A stretch of DNA of 64,000 nt from VRUE01 sp045805805 (GCA_045805805.1 JBJMKO010000071.1:1-64000), one strand, 5' to 3'; shown: positions 1-10,126, counted from the stretch's first letter. The notes: generated by a model not told the origin, from the letters alone. Numbers and translations are program-made.

Positions 1-417
1 CGGCGCGGCGGTGGACTGAGGGACCGGGGGAGAGCAAGAGAGTTGGTTCGGGAAGCGGGGAGCGGGGGCATACAGGTTGCCGGGGACCGTGATTTGACCG
101 GCGGCGGGATGGAGATGGAGCGGGCGGTCAGGACCGGGTAGCTGGGCAAAAAGGCGGTATCTCGAAAGGCCTCGATCTCTGGGAGTGGAGACGGGCTCTG
201 CCGGGAGGAATGGCCCCGTTCGATGTCCGGGTTCTGCCTGGGAAGTCTCCTGATCCCTCGCTGGCTTTGACGGCGCAGCGTTGCGCCGGGCGCTCCGCCC
301 TGCAAGTCCCTGCGGGACTCCTGCGGCCCTCCGCCTGCGCTCCGGGTTCCGGGCGCAGCGCCCGGCGCTTCTTCGCGGCTTGCATCAAAGCCAGCGAGGA
401 ACGGAGGTTCTCGATGT
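1..417. other. Non-coding stretch ahead of a sigma-factor pseudogene
   Basis: I see no convincing gene here. Open frames on both strands give low-complexity Arg/Pro/Ala translations with no recognisable family. The main content is the long hairpin at 256-399, described separately. The first ~200 bases are G-rich and may be the flank of a gene outside the window. Confidence 0.5.
256..399. repeat. 144-bp imperfect inverted repeat (long hairpin)
   Basis: The outer arms are a perfect 15-bp inverted repeat: CCTCGCTGGCTTTGA at 256-270 and its complement at 385-399. A second, inner pair of 18-bp arms (283-300 and 351-368, one mismatch) lies within it, so the whole unit can fold as one long stem. 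It contains no gene. It may be a REP/MITE-like repeat; no second copy is visible in the window. Confidence 0.6.
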
Positions 418-991
418 ATGCACGAGTCCCGAGCAGCGCCGTGTTGCCGCGTGCGTGAGCTTGCCACCCGTCTCTTTGGCGAGCGCTACCGCTACCTGCA
501 GCGCATCGCCCGCCGCCATGGCGGCTCCGGCGTCGACCCCGACGAAGCGGTGCAGGAGGCCTTCGCCTCCTATGACCCCGACGGCGAGGCTCCACCGCTG
601 GCCTGGCTAACCCTCACCCTGAAGCGACACTGCTGGGCTGTCCGCGACCGCCGCCATCTTGCCGGCCGCCTCGGCGCCACCCCCTGCGGCATCGGCGTCC
701 CCGACGAGCCCGACTGGCACCAGGCCCGCTTCGCGGTCGACACCGCCGAACTCGCCGAGCGCCTGGACGACCGCCACCAGCTCGCCGCCGGCATGCCGCG
801 GCTGAAGCCCGACGAGCGCGCGCGCCCTCAGCCTCCTTGCCCTCGGCTACAGCTACCGTGAGGTCGGCGAGCTGACCGGATGGTCCTACACGAAGGTGAA
901 CCGCTGCGCGGTTGAGGGGCGGGCGCGACTGCGCGATCTGGCCGCGGGTGAGCGGACATCATCTACGGGTGGGCTAGGAATCGGCGCGTGA
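418..991 (+). pseudogene. Sigma-70 family RNA polymerase sigma factor, frameshifted
   Basis: The first frame (418-861) carries a sigma region-2-like segment: a helix with RYLQRIARRHGG, then acidic DPDEAVQEAFASY, then LAWLTLTLKRHCWAVRDRR. It ends early. One base change of frame at the alternating GC run near 820-828 restores a good region-4 helix-turn-helix: ALSLLALGYSYREVGELTGW, then SYTKVNRCAVEGRARLRDL, stopping at TGA 989-991. So the gene has a +1-type slip (one extra or two missing bases) in a GC dinucleotide run. It could be a real pseudogene or a sequencing or assembly error. The family would be a short ECF-like sigma factor. The start at 418 is the first ATG of the frame and is not supported by a strong ribosome binding site. 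Confidence 0.7.
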
Positions 992-1244
992 CGAATGAAG
1001 GTGCATCCGTCCCTCTATGCCGGATGCGGCAGTGGCCGTTCGACCCGCTCAATCCGGTTTTACGGGCGCGACTGGCGCCTCGACCCGGCGGGTGCGTAAG
1101 GAGGAATTCTCCAAGAGCCGCCGGTGCTTCGCGGGGCTGCGGAGGCTTCCCCGAAGTGAAACCTCCACTATTGGGTATGGATTTCCTTACCTGCCTGCGG
1201 TAGGAACACGGAAGTCTAAATTGGGTGGGGAGGGCAGATCGTTC

Positions 1245-4200
1245 ATGCAATCGCTCAGGGGATCGTCAGGTAGTCGTGTGCGCTGGTTCGTCGCCTTCGC
1301 CTTGCTTCTTCTTGCCACCTCGACGGCACCTCTCCTCACGGCCTCTCCTGCGGAGGGCTCCGAAGAACCGCCTGCCGAAGAACTGCCCGCACCCGACTTC
1401 TCCGAAATTGAACTTGAAGAAGCCGAACACGCCGAATGGCTCCTGAGCCCCGAAGCAGAAAGCCAGCGGGAAGCCTCCCGCACCGCCTACACCAGCCTTT
1501 CTGTCAGCGAAACCGGGAACCTGCTCCTCGAAGCATTCTCCGAGCAGATCAAAGAGCTGAATGCCGACCCGGCAAGGGTTCTCAGTGAGCTCGAGATAGA
1601 AGAACCTCTTGACGCCTACGGGGCGCTGATCGCTGCTGGTGAAGGCGAAAGCGCCATCCTCGAATCCTCGGTTCCGGTCGAGAGCGAACTCGGCGGCGAG
1701 GGCAAAGCGCCGGTCGACCTTTCTCTCGAAGAATCCGGCAACGACTTCGTCCCCCAGAACCCGCTCACCGAAGTCGAGCTACCCGGCTCGGCGCAAGAGC
1801 CGATCCAGCTGCAGAGCGGCCTCGAAGTCGAACTGCCCGCGAGTGACCATGAAGCCGAAGCCCTCGGAGAGATGAATCTCTTCTACCCCGCGACGGCCAC
1901 CGACACCGACACCCTGCTCGCGCCCATAGCCGGCGGGGTGGAGGTCTTCGAGCAGTTGCGCTCGCCCGAGAGTCCTGAAGAGTTCAGCTTTGACCTGAGC
2001 CTGCCAGCTGGGGCAACCCTGCAGGCAAGCGAAGCCGGTGGCGCCGAAGTCCTATCTGCCTCCCAAGAGATGATCGCCGAAGTTCCGCCCCCCACCGGGG
2101 TCGACGCCCAGGGCACCGAAGTCCCGGTGACGATGAGCATCGAAGGCGACTCGCTTCTGCTCGAAGTCCCCCACAGCTCGAGCAAATTTGCCTACCCGCT
2201 GCTCGTCGACCCCGCATTCCTCAGCGACACGCCGACACTCACTTCCAGCGAGTGGCACTCACAGGCAAGCGGCAACTATGCCTTCGCCAAAGGCACCGCA
2301 GCCAACGGCGCCCCATACATTGCGGTCTGGGCCCGCAACAACGAAAACTACGCAGCCAACACCGATGGCCAGTGGCTCTATACCGCACCCGGTGAAACGA
2401 CCTTCATCGAAGAAGCCACTTTTGGCTCGATCCACTTCGAGGGCTGCCAGAGCCAGCCCCACGGCTACCTTGCCCTCTACAACCCCGGCTCGAAAACCTT
2501 CACTGGCCGTGGCCTCTACCAAGTAGAAGGCGGCAAAGGCAGCGGCAGCGGCTCGAGTTGGACGGCGGGCGGGGGCGGCTATGGCTACCGCGATGCGGTG
2601 ATGGGTGTCGGCACCGCCCTAAAATCCGTGAAAACCACATGCGTCATGGAAATGAGGATTCATGGCGTGACGATGAAAGAGAACGACCCCGAGTCACCGA
2701 CGATCACCTCGGTGAGCGGCATCCCTGCGAGCGGCTGGTTCGACCCCAGCAAAGTCGGAGCCGCGACGATCGTCGCAACCGACCCCGGGTTTGGCATCAA
2801 AAACCTCTCGATCTTCGACGGGGGAGTAACAAACAACTTTACGCAGCAACCCTGCACCGGGTTGTTCGGCCACCGCTGCCAGCGTCAGGTCAGCTGGACG
2901 ATTCCGCCTCCCTATCTAGAAGGTGAGAGAACACTCAAAATTACGACCGAAGACCCGCTCGGCAAGACCGCCGTGTGGACCCGTGCGACGAAGGTCGACA
3001 CCAAGGAACCGAAAATCGAACTCGGCGGTCAGCTCGCCTTCGTGACCGAAGAAGAAGGGCTGAAAGGCAAAGAAAACGAAGCCAGCGAGAACCAGCTCAG
3101 CCTCCCCGTCTACAACCTCGCGATCAAGGCAGCCGACGGCAACGAAAAAGGAACCGCGGGAGAAAGGCAGTCGGGCGTCAAGAACATCGAAGTCTTCCTC
3201 GACGGCGCCAAACAGGAAGTCTCCTGGAAAGCGCAGAGCTGCACCCAGGCCCAAAGCAGCTGCGCGATGGAAGAGAGCTACCAGCTGAAGCTGGTGGGGC
3301 TCTCGGCGGGCAAACACAAACTGAAAGCGATCGCCGAAGACCAGGTCGGCAACAAAGGCGAACGCAAAATCGAATTCGAATACATCCCCACAACGGGGAT
3401 GAAGGACGAATACGTGATGCAGTACTTCCCGCTGCCCGACGGGGAAGGGGACGAAGAAGCAGAAGAACATCCGAAACGGCCCGAACTGGCGGTCAACGTG
3501 ACGAATGGCAACCTCGTCTATCGCCAAAAGGACGTCGAAGTCCCCGGCCCCGCGGTCGACCTCGAGCTCGAACGCTTCTACAACTCCCAGCTGCCCACCG
3601 AAGAGAACACCGAGTGGGGCGACGGGTGGACCCTGGCCCAGACCCCTGAGCTAGAGCCCGAAGAAACCAAAGAAAAAGCGCCGCCCACTAGGGCCTCGAT
3701 GGTGCGCACCAGCGGAGTGCTCGAGAGCTCGGTCGGGCTGCCGACCGAAAGCGGCAGCACCCAGTTCGACAAGAAGCTGGGGGCAACCGTGACCAAGGAG
3801 CCCGGCGGCGGCTACAGGGTCGAAGATCAAAGCGGCGAAACAGATACTTCACTCGCCTTCGACAGCACCGGCAAGGTGCGGGAAGAAACCACCTCGGGCT
3901 ACGCCAAAATCGACTACTCCTACGACGAAGGAGACCTCTCCGAACTGGCGGTCGACGACCCGGCAAGCTTTGGCGGGGTGCCGCCCGAAGGACTTACGGA
4001 AGATCTGGACCCCCCGGCCTACCTGACGTCCTTCGGCGGCACGGGTCCCGGCCAGCTTTCCCGTCCCGGGGGTGTTGCGACCGACGCCGAAGGAAACGTC
4101 TGGGTTGCCGACACCTCCCACAGCCGCATCCAGGAGTTCAGCTCCAGCGGGAAATTCCTGCGTCAGTTCGGCGCCGTCGGTTCCGGCTCAGGCCGGCTCT

Positions 4201-7200
4201 CCGGGCCCAGGGACATCGCCATCGATTCCAAAGGCAACGTCTGGGTTCTCGACACTGGCAATCAGCGGGTGGAGGAGTTCAGCCCCAAAGGCGAGTACCT
4301 CGGCAAATTCGGCTCTTCCGGCTCGGGCTCGGGTCAGCTTTCCTCGCCAAGTGGGATCGCGATCGGCCCCGGTAGCCACCTCTGGGTGGCGGACACGAGC
4401 AACAACCGCATCCAGGAGTTCGGCTCGGCCGGCGAATTCATTCGCGCGTTTGGCACCAAAGGCTCGGGCAATGGCCAGTTGATCGAACCCAAGGACGTCG
4501 CCATCGACTCCAAAGGTAACGTCTGGGTTGCGGACACGGGCAATCACCGCATCCAGGAGTTCAGTTCCACGGGGGGATTCATCGCCAAATTCGGCGAAGA
4601 AGGGACCAAAGAAGGCCAATTCTCAAAGCCGGCCGGCATAGCCGCCGACGGCGAAGGGAACATATGGGTCAGCGACCTGACCGGTGATCGCATCCAGGAG
4701 TTCAGTTCAGCCGGCAAATACCTGGCCCAGTTCGGCAGTCCCGGCAACGATGCCGGCCAGCTTGCCGAACCGCAGGGAATGGCGTTCGATGCCAAAGGCA
4801 ATCTCTGGGTTGCCGATGCAGCGAACAACCGCATCCAAAAGTTCGCCGCGAGCCAATTCCTTCTCAAGTTCGGTGGCGAAGGCTCCGGGGCGGGCCAGCT
4901 CTCTACCCCCAGGGGGGTTGCGGTCGATTCCAAAGGGAACGTTTGGGTTGCAGATACCGGTCATAACCGCGTCCAGGAGTTCAGCTCGGTGGGTGGATTC
5001 ATCCGTCAGTTCGGGGCATCTGGCTCGAGCTCGGGGCAGTTCTCGGCCCCGCGCGGTATCGCCGTCGACCCCAAAGGCAACGTCTGGGTCGCGGACACCG
5101 GCAATAACCGCGTCCAGGAGTTCAGCTCCGAAGGCAAATTCATCGCCAGCTTCGGCAGTAAAGGCTCGGGCGACGGCCAGCTCTCCTCTCCGCGCGGCAT
5201 AGCCATCGATGGCGAAGGCCACCTCTGGGTCGCAGACACGAGCAACAACCGCATCCAGGAGTTCAGCTCCGAAGGCAAATTCATCGCCAAATTCGGCTCC
5301 CAAGGCACCGCCAACGGCCAGTTCTCCTCACCCCAAGCCGTCGCCATCGACTCAAAAGGCCACCTCTGGGCCACGGACACGAGCAACAACCGCATCCAGG
5401 AGTTCAGCTCCGCGGGCGCATTCATGGCCAAATTCGGCTCCCAAGGCACCGCCAACGGCCAGTTTTCCTCGCCGGTCGGCCTCGGCACCGACGCAGAAGG
5501 GAACGTCTGGGTTGCCGACTCCGGCAATGACCGCATCCAGGAGTTCAGCTCCGCGGGCGAATACCTGGGCCAGTTCGGCACCACCGGCAACGACGCGGGC
5601 CAGCTCTCCGAACCTCAGGGAATCGCCATCGACTCCAAAGGAGGCCTCTGGGTCGCCGACACCTTCAACGACCGTGTGCAGAAGTTCGCCGCGAGTGAAT
5701 TCGTACTCAAGTTCGGCGGACAAGGCTCCGAAGCCGGGCAACTCGACGGCCCCATTGCCCTCACCACCGACGATGAAGGCAACGTTTGGGTCGCCGACAC
5801 CAACCACGAGCGTATCCAGGAGTTCAACTCCGAAGGCGAGTTTATCCGCCAGTTCAGCGGCAAGGGATCCGGGGAATGCCAGCTCTTTTCGCCTCGCGGG
5901 ATCGCCGTCGACTCCAAAGGTCACGTTTGGGTTGCCGACTCGAGCAACGAGCGCGTCCAAGAGTTCAGCGCCGAAGGCGCTTGCCTGAGCCCCTTTGGCA
6001 AAGAAGGCAGCGCCGAAGGCCAGTTCGGCTCACGCAGCCTGAGGGATTTGGCGATCGACTCCGAAGACCACATCTGGACCGTCGAGGGCGGGCTCTCTTG
6101 GCCCCACCGCGTCCAGGAGTTCAGCCCCAAAGGCGAATTCATAAGGGCCTTCGGCGAAAAAGGCAGCGGGGACGGCCAGTTCGCAGAACCGACGGGAATC
6201 GCGATCGACACCGAAGGAAATATCTGGGTCGCCGACACCGGTAACCATCGCGTCCAGGAGTTCAGCCCCGAGGGCAAATACCTCGCCAAATTCGGCAAAG
6301 AAGGCGAAGAAGACGGACAGCTGCAGTCGCCCACCGACCTCGCCTTTGCGCCCGATGGGCGCATCTGGGTCATCGACAGGGCGGGCGACCGTGCCCAGGC
6401 GTTCGGTCCCGAAGGCGAATACCTCGCAAAATTCGGCGCGGCCGGCAATGACGACGGCCAGCTCTCCCAGCCAAACGGCATCTCGGTCGGCACCGAGGGC
6501 AAAATCTGGATCGCCGACACCGGCAACAGCCGCGTGCAGGGTTGGCAGATACCCAGCTACGTCCCGAAGCACAACTCGATTTATCTCTCCTCTTTCGGCG
6601 CCGAAGGCAGTGCGGCCGGCCAGCTCAGCCATCCTGCGGACGTAGCCATCGACGCCGAAGGCAACCTCTGGGTCGCCGATGAGGTCAACAACCGCGTCGA
6701 GGAGTTCAACGACGCCGGCGAACTCATCGAGACATTCGGCAAGAACGTCAACCGCACTGCAGTCGAAGCGAAAGGAAGCGAAGCCGCAAGGAACCTTTGC
6801 ACCGTAGCCTCGGAAGACACCTGCCAGGCCGGCGATGCGGGCGGCGCCAACGGCCAGCTGGATCGCCCCGCCTCACTTGCAGTCGATGCCGCAGGCGACG
6901 TTTGGGTTGCCGACGCCGGCAACTCTCGTATCCAAAAGTTCGGTTCAGACGGTAAATACCTCGCCCAGTTCGGGTCTTTCGGGGAAGGAAATGGCGAATT
7001 CTTCGAACCGGAAGGCGTTGCCGTCGATCCGCACGGCAACGTCTGGGTCGCCGACACCTACAACGGCCGCGTCCAGGAGTTCGACGGCACCGGGAAATTC
7101 ATCAAGGTCGTCGGCTCCTACGGAACAGGCAAAGGACAGATGGGCGAACCGACGGGGATCGACATCGGTCTCGGCGGCAACGTCTGGATCGCCGACTGGC

Positions 7201-9701
7201 AGGACAACCGCGTCGAGGAGTTCGACGAAGAAGGCAAATTCGTCCGTCAGTTCGGCGCCTACGGCAAAGAAAGCGGCCAGTTCATCCACCCCGACGGCAT
7301 CGCCGTCGATGACAAGGGTCAAGTCTGGGTCGCCGACGAAGGCAACGACCGCGTGCAGTCCTTCACCGAGAGGGGCGAATACGTCACCCAGTTCGGCACC
7401 AGCGGTTCGGGCGACGGGCAGTTCAGCTTCCGCTGGCCGCTTGGTATTGCCACCGACTCCAAGGGGAAGCTCTGGATAGCCGACTCCGAAAACAACCGCA
7501 TGCAGCGCTGGGGCGTCTACAACTACGTTGCCGCCGACGAAGCCTGGGTGGTCGGCAGCGACCCCAAGGTGGAAATCGAGGCCACGAACGGCCTCGTCGA
7601 AAGCGTCGAAGGCGAACAAGCGGGCAAAACCACCTACGAGCACAAAGGTGAACTGCTGACCGCGGTCGACGGGCCGCAGGGAGGAACCGAGTACGAATAC
7701 GACTCCAAAGGGCGGCTGACGAAAGTCACGCTGCCCAACGGGACTTGGGGGAAAGTCGCCTACGGAGAATTCGACGGGCGGGTCAAATCGGTGACCGTCG
7801 ACCCGGCCGGATCAGAACCTGCCAAGACCACCTATTTCACATACCAGGATTCACCGAGCCGACGAACCACGGTGAGTCCCGAAAGCGAAAAAGCGACGAT
7901 CTACGACATCGCCGCCGACGGCTCGGTGCTCAAGTGGTGGAACACCAAAGTCCCGCCGGAAATCGAGAACCTCTCCGGCAGCCTCTACGCGAACAAGGAA
8001 ACAGCCGAAGCGGTCGAACCCGGAGACTACGAGCTGCTCATCCAGGCCTACTCCGCGGAAGGCATCGCCTCGATCGAAGTGATCGCCAACGGCTCGATCG
8101 AGGTCGACGAAAAGACCTGCGACCAGGATTGGAAAACTCCTGAAAGGGAGTGCAAAACCGTCGAAGACCCCTGGGTCGCCAACACAGGCAACTGGGCGCC
8201 GGGGATTCTCAACCTCGAAGTGATTGTCACCGATGCCAATGGTGGCGCTGAAAGCGCCAAATTCTGGGTCAACATCCCCTATACACCTCCACCTGATCCT
8301 GAAGCCGACGAACCGCCGACATTCGACGAAGTTCTCCATTTCCGAGAAGAATTCGGCCTTGATCTCGATCTGAACGGCGATGAGTTGGCAATAGATGAAC
8401 GCATCTTCAACCTGATCGGCGATTGGCACAACCCAAACACCCTGGAAGGCGAAATTACTCGCGCGACGTACGAACAATGGGGGGTTCCGTTGAGGGCAGC
8501 GGATGCCGCCGAGCTCGAATATCGAGATCAGTATGTCAACACTGACGTAAACCTAATAGAAGAATGGGCAAGTGCAAACTATCCCACCACGTATAGTGGA
8601 TACTATGTAGACCATCGTGCTGGTGGCATATTGCACGTTGGTTTCACTCAAAGCCAGAATACACGTTTGGTAGAAATTAAACAGCAACTCCCTATCCTCG
8701 CAGCTCATCGACTAGCTGTCTATCCAACAGCCCCGACAAGATCGCAACTGTCGCTGGACGACGCTAGCGAAACTATTTCAGAACATTTGGAATCAAACGC
8801 CGAATTGGCCAGCCTCGTAACGGAACTTGAAATTGATGAAACCGCCAACGTGGTGCGCGTTGGAACGACTGATATCAGTCGAGTAGAGAGCATTCTCACA
8901 GAACTGCTGGGCTCGCAGGCTCCACTGGAGATCGTTTATAAACCCAAGGGTATACTCGTGACTGCTGGCCGTAATCGGACTACGGGCCGAATGCGCGCAG
9001 GCGACAGAATAATTTCAGATGCCGAAGCAGAATGCACTGCTGCATTTGGAGCGTTTGAAGACCGGAAAAAAAAGAGCAACGGTGAAAATATTCGCGCGTT
9101 GTTTGTACTAAGTGCAGGTCACTGTGCTTGGCCGGACGAAACAATCCACCGTGTTAGTAGCAATGCAAGTCTGAAAAACGCCAAAGAATCTGCCGAAGTT
9201 GGTGTTGTTACACGCAATGCTGTTGTCCCAGGGAAAATATCGACAGATGGCTTGGCAATTCGAGTAAAGGCTAGTGGGGTCATACCACACGGTATTTATG
9301 GATCGCATGATAATTTGGTGCCATATGGCGCGGCGACTAAGGCTCGTAACAGTAATGAAGTTTGTTACTCGGGTGCCCTGTCGAACCGTGTATCGTGTGG
9401 TCCGGTTGTTGGCCGAGTCATGCAGATACTTGTGGACCCAAGCACTGGCCTAGTGTTTGGAGCCGGAGTCTATAGGGTCCAATTCGTCCACCCAGTCCAA
9501 AGTGGTGACAGCGGTTCGCCGGTATGGAATCGAAAAACGCACGCTGCGATTGGAGTGGTGTCAGCCAGAGCAGAAGGGCAGAAGGTTTCTGCGGTTACGC
9601 CTCTGCTTCACCCAAAGCGTTTGAGCTTGAACCTTGTACCAGGGATACTGCACGCCCCTGGAATGTACTCATTGAGTCTAAGTACCACGGCGGGGAACTA
9701 G
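1245..9701 (+). CDS. Giant secreted NHL-repeat/RHS-like protein with C-terminal trypsin-like protease domain
   Basis: 2818 residues. The ATG at 1245 follows a GGGAGGG-type ribosome binding site and gives a signal peptide (basic start, then FVAFALLLLATSTAPLLTA); an upstream in-frame start at 1017 has neither. Order: signal; acidic N-terminal region; Ig-like and wall-type segments; an RHS-type module (VTNGNLVYRQKDVEVPGP, about residue 750); about 24 NHL-type repeats (about 925-2090); YD-like repeats (EYEYDSKGRLTKVTLPNG, about 2145); then a streptogrisin-like serine protease with a likely pro-region. The triad is readable: His2626 (SAGHC), Asp2668 (TDGLAI), Ser2756 (SGDSGSP). From about 8290 the DNA is clearly AT-richer than the repeat region, as if the tip was acquired separately. 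The architecture resembles polymorphic RHS toxins or surface enzymes whose C-terminus is exchanged. That role is inference; the protease fold is well supported. Confidence 0.85.
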   Translation: MQSLRGSSGSRVRWFVAFALLLLATSTAPLLTASPAEGSEEPPAEELPAPDFSEIELEEAEHAEWLLSPEAESQREASRTAYTSLSVSETGNLLLEAFSEQIKELNADPARVLSELEIEEPLDAYGALIAAGEGESAILESSVPVESELGGEGKAPVDLSLEESGNDFVPQNPLTEVELPGSAQEPIQLQSGLEVELPASDHEAEALGEMNLFYPATATDTDTLLAPIAGGVEVFEQLRSPESPEEFSFDLSLPAGATLQASEAGGAEVLSASQEMIAEVPPPTGVDAQGTEVPVTMSIEGDSLLLEVPHSSSKFAYPLLVDPAFLSDTPTLTSSEWHSQASGNYAFAKGTAANGAPYIAVWARNNENYAANTDGQWLYTAPGETTFIEEATFGSIHFEGCQSQPHGYLALYNPGSKTFTGRGLYQVEGGKGSGSGSSWTAGGGGYGYRDAVMGVGTALKSVKTTCVMEMRIHGVTMKENDPESPTITSVSGIPASGWFDPSKVGAATIVATDPGFGIKNLSIFDGGVTNNFTQQPCTGLFGHRCQRQVSWTIPPPYLEGERTLKITTEDPLGKTAVWTRATKVDTKEPKIELGGQLAFVTEEEGLKGKENEASENQLSLPVYNLAIKAADGNEKGTAGERQSGVKNIEVFLDGAKQEVSWKAQSCTQAQSSCAMEESYQLKLVGLSAGKHKLKAIAEDQVGNKGERKIEFEYIPTTGMKDEYVMQYFPLPDGEGDEEAEEHPKRPELAVNVTNGNLVYRQKDVEVPGPAVDLELERFYNSQLPTEENTEWGDGWTLAQTPELEPEETKEKAPPTRASMVRTSGVLESSVGLPTESGSTQFDKKLGATVTKEPGGGYRVEDQSGETDTSLAFDSTGKVREETTSGYAKIDYSYDEGDLSELAVDDPASFGGVPPEGLTEDLDPPAYLTSFGGTGPGQLSRPGGVATDAEGNVWVADTSHSRIQEFSSSGKFLRQFGAVGSGSGRLSGPRDIAIDSKGNVWVLDTGNQRVEEFSPKGEYLGKFGSSGSGSGQLSSPSGIAIGPGSHLWVADTSNNRIQEFGSAGEFIRAFGTKGSGNGQLIEPKDVAIDSKGNVWVADTGNHRIQEFSSTGGFIAKFGEEGTKEGQFSKPAGIAADGEGNIWVSDLTGDRIQEFSSAGKYLAQFGSPGNDAGQLAEPQGMAFDAKGNLWVADAANNRIQKFAASQFLLKFGGEGSGAGQLSTPRGVAVDSKGNVWVADTGHNRVQEFSSVGGFIRQFGASGSSSGQFSAPRGIAVDPKGNVWVADTGNNRVQEFSSEGKFIASFGSKGSGDGQLSSPRGIAIDGEGHLWVADTSNNRIQEFSSEGKFIAKFGSQGTANGQFSSPQAVAIDSKGHLWATDTSNNRIQEFSSAGAFMAKFGSQGTANGQFSSPVGLGTDAEGNVWVADSGNDRIQEFSSAGEYLGQFGTTGNDAGQLSEPQGIAIDSKGGLWVADTFNDRVQKFAASEFVLKFGGQGSEAGQLDGPIALTTDDEGNVWVADTNHERIQEFNSEGEFIRQFSGKGSGECQLFSPRGIAVDSKGHVWVADSSNERVQEFSAEGACLSPFGKEGSAEGQFGSRSLRDLAIDSEDHIWTVEGGLSWPHRVQEFSPKGEFIRAFGEKGSGDGQFAEPTGIAIDTEGNIWVADTGNHRVQEFSPEGKYLAKFGKEGEEDGQLQSPTDLAFAPDGRIWVIDRAGDRAQAFGPEGEYLAKFGAAGNDDGQLSQPNGISVGTEGKIWIADTGNSRVQGWQIPSYVPKHNSIYLSSFGAEGSAAGQLSHPADVAIDAEGNLWVADEVNNRVEEFNDAGELIETFGKNVNRTAVEAKGSEAARNLCTVASEDTCQAGDAGGANGQLDRPASLAVDAAGDVWVADAGNSRIQKFGSDGKYLAQFGSFGEGNGEFFEPEGVAVDPHGNVWVADTYNGRVQEFDGTGKFIKVVGSYGTGKGQMGEPTGIDIGLGGNVWIADWQDNRVEEFDEEGKFVRQFGAYGKESGQFIHPDGIAVDDKGQVWVADEGNDRVQSFTERGEYVTQFGTSGSGDGQFSFRWPLGIATDSKGKLWIADSENNRMQRWGVYNYVAADEAWVVGSDPKVEIEATNGLVESVEGEQAGKTTYEHKGELLTAVDGPQGGTEYEYDSKGRLTKVTLPNGTWGKVAYGEFDGRVKSVTVDPAGSEPAKTTYFTYQDSPSRRTTVSPESEKATIYDIAADGSVLKWWNTKVPPEIENLSGSLYANKETAEAVEPGDYELLIQAYSAEGIASIEVIANGSIEVDEKTCDQDWKTPERECKTVEDPWVANTGNWAPGILNLEVIVTDANGGAESAKFWVNIPYTPPPDPEADEPPTFDEVLHFREEFGLDLDLNGDELAIDERIFNLIGDWHNPNTLEGEITRATYEQWGVPLRAADAAELEYRDQYVNTDVNLIEEWASANYPTTYSGYYVDHRAGGILHVGFTQSQNTRLVEIKQQLPILAAHRLAVYPTAPTRSQLSLDDASETISEHLESNAELASLVTELEIDETANVVRVGTTDISRVESILTELLGSQAPLEIVYKPKGILVTAGRNRTTGRMRAGDRIISDAEAECTAAFGAFEDRKKKSNGENIRALFVLSAGHCAWPDETIHRVSSNASLKNAKESAEVGVVTRNAVVPGKISTDGLAIRVKASGVIPHGIYGSHDNLVPYGAATKARNSNEVCYSGALSNRVSCGPVVGRVMQILVDPSTGLVFGAGVYRVQFVHPVQSGDSGSPVWNRKTHAAIGVVSARAEGQKVSAVTPLLHPKRLSLNLVPGILHAPGMYSLSLSTTAGN
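4018..7512 (+). repeat. Tandem NHL-repeat array (about 24 units of about 46 codons)
   Basis: Within the giant gene, units of about 138 bp repeat the pattern GNVWVADTGNNRVQEFSS..G.F...FG..G...GQL..P.GIAID. The nucleotide sequence is also repetitive (for example CATCCAGGAGTTCAGCTC recurs). NHL units form beta-propeller blades, usually 5-6 per propeller, so this array would make about four propellers. Unit 15 (near 6060) is longer and lacks the canonical ADTGN segment. The array is a likely site of recombination and assembly collapse. Confidence 0.9.
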
Positions 9702-9703
9702 AA

Positions 9704-10126
9704 GTGAGATGGATGGCAGTTTACATAGCCGCGGTATTTACCCTGTTGTTCCTTGGGATAGGATGCGGCTCTAGTTCGAGTGGGGGGCAGCCAAAGGGTC
9801 CAAGTTCTCCCGATGGCCATAAGATGATAATCCGGACTTTGCCATGGAGGGTGGCGTCTGTCAAGAGACCTCACACTGTGGTCATCTATACGAAGGCTGG
9901 CTCCTGTGGTAGTCCGCGAATTCGGGGGGCGCGTTCTCGGTATACGGATGATTCGGTGTATATCCGAGCTGAAGTTGCGTTCGATAAGATTAAGCTACCG
10001 AAAAATACAGTATGTGCCGGTGTAGGAAAATCTATATATAAGTCTGTTAGTCTTAGGCGCAGTCTCGATGAAGTTACGCTCTACGACGCTAGTACCAACC
10101 CGCCTACTCGACGCTGGCCTGAATAG
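9704..10126 (+). CDS. Small lipoprotein-like protein downstream of the protease tip
   Basis: GTG at 9704 (or ATG at 9713) starts 2-11 bases after the giant gene's stop, so the two are probably co-transcribed. The product is about 140 residues: a hydrophobic leader (MAVYIAAVFTLLFLGIGC) followed by GSSSSGG, which reads as a lipoprotein signal with a slightly unusual lipobox (L-G-I-G-C). The mature part is about 110 residues with two Cys and several beta-like stretches; I do not recognise the family. Its base composition is low-GC like the protease-encoding tip and unlike the rest of the window, so tip and lipoprotein look like one acquired module. By analogy with effector-immunity pairs it could be an inhibitor or anchoring partner of the protease, but nothing in the sequence proves this. 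Confidence 0.7.
   Translation: MRWMAVYIAAVFTLLFLGIGCGSSSSGGQPKGPSSPDGHKMIIRTLPWRVASVKRPHTVVIYTKAGSCGSPRIRGARSRYTDDSVYIRAEVAFDKIKLPKNTVCAGVGKSIYKSVSLRRSLDEVTLYDASTNPPTRRWPE

Noticed and set aside
128..595. 155-codon minus-strand open frame
   Set aside because: It runs through the 144-bp hairpin and the sigma-factor coding strand; Arg-rich with no family pattern.
1017..1244. 76-codon upstream extension of the giant gene
   Set aside because: It lacks a ribosome binding site and would bury the clear signal peptide that begins at 1245.
4018..7512. Non-coding satellite repeat
   Set aside because: The periodicity is explained fully by in-frame NHL protein repeats.
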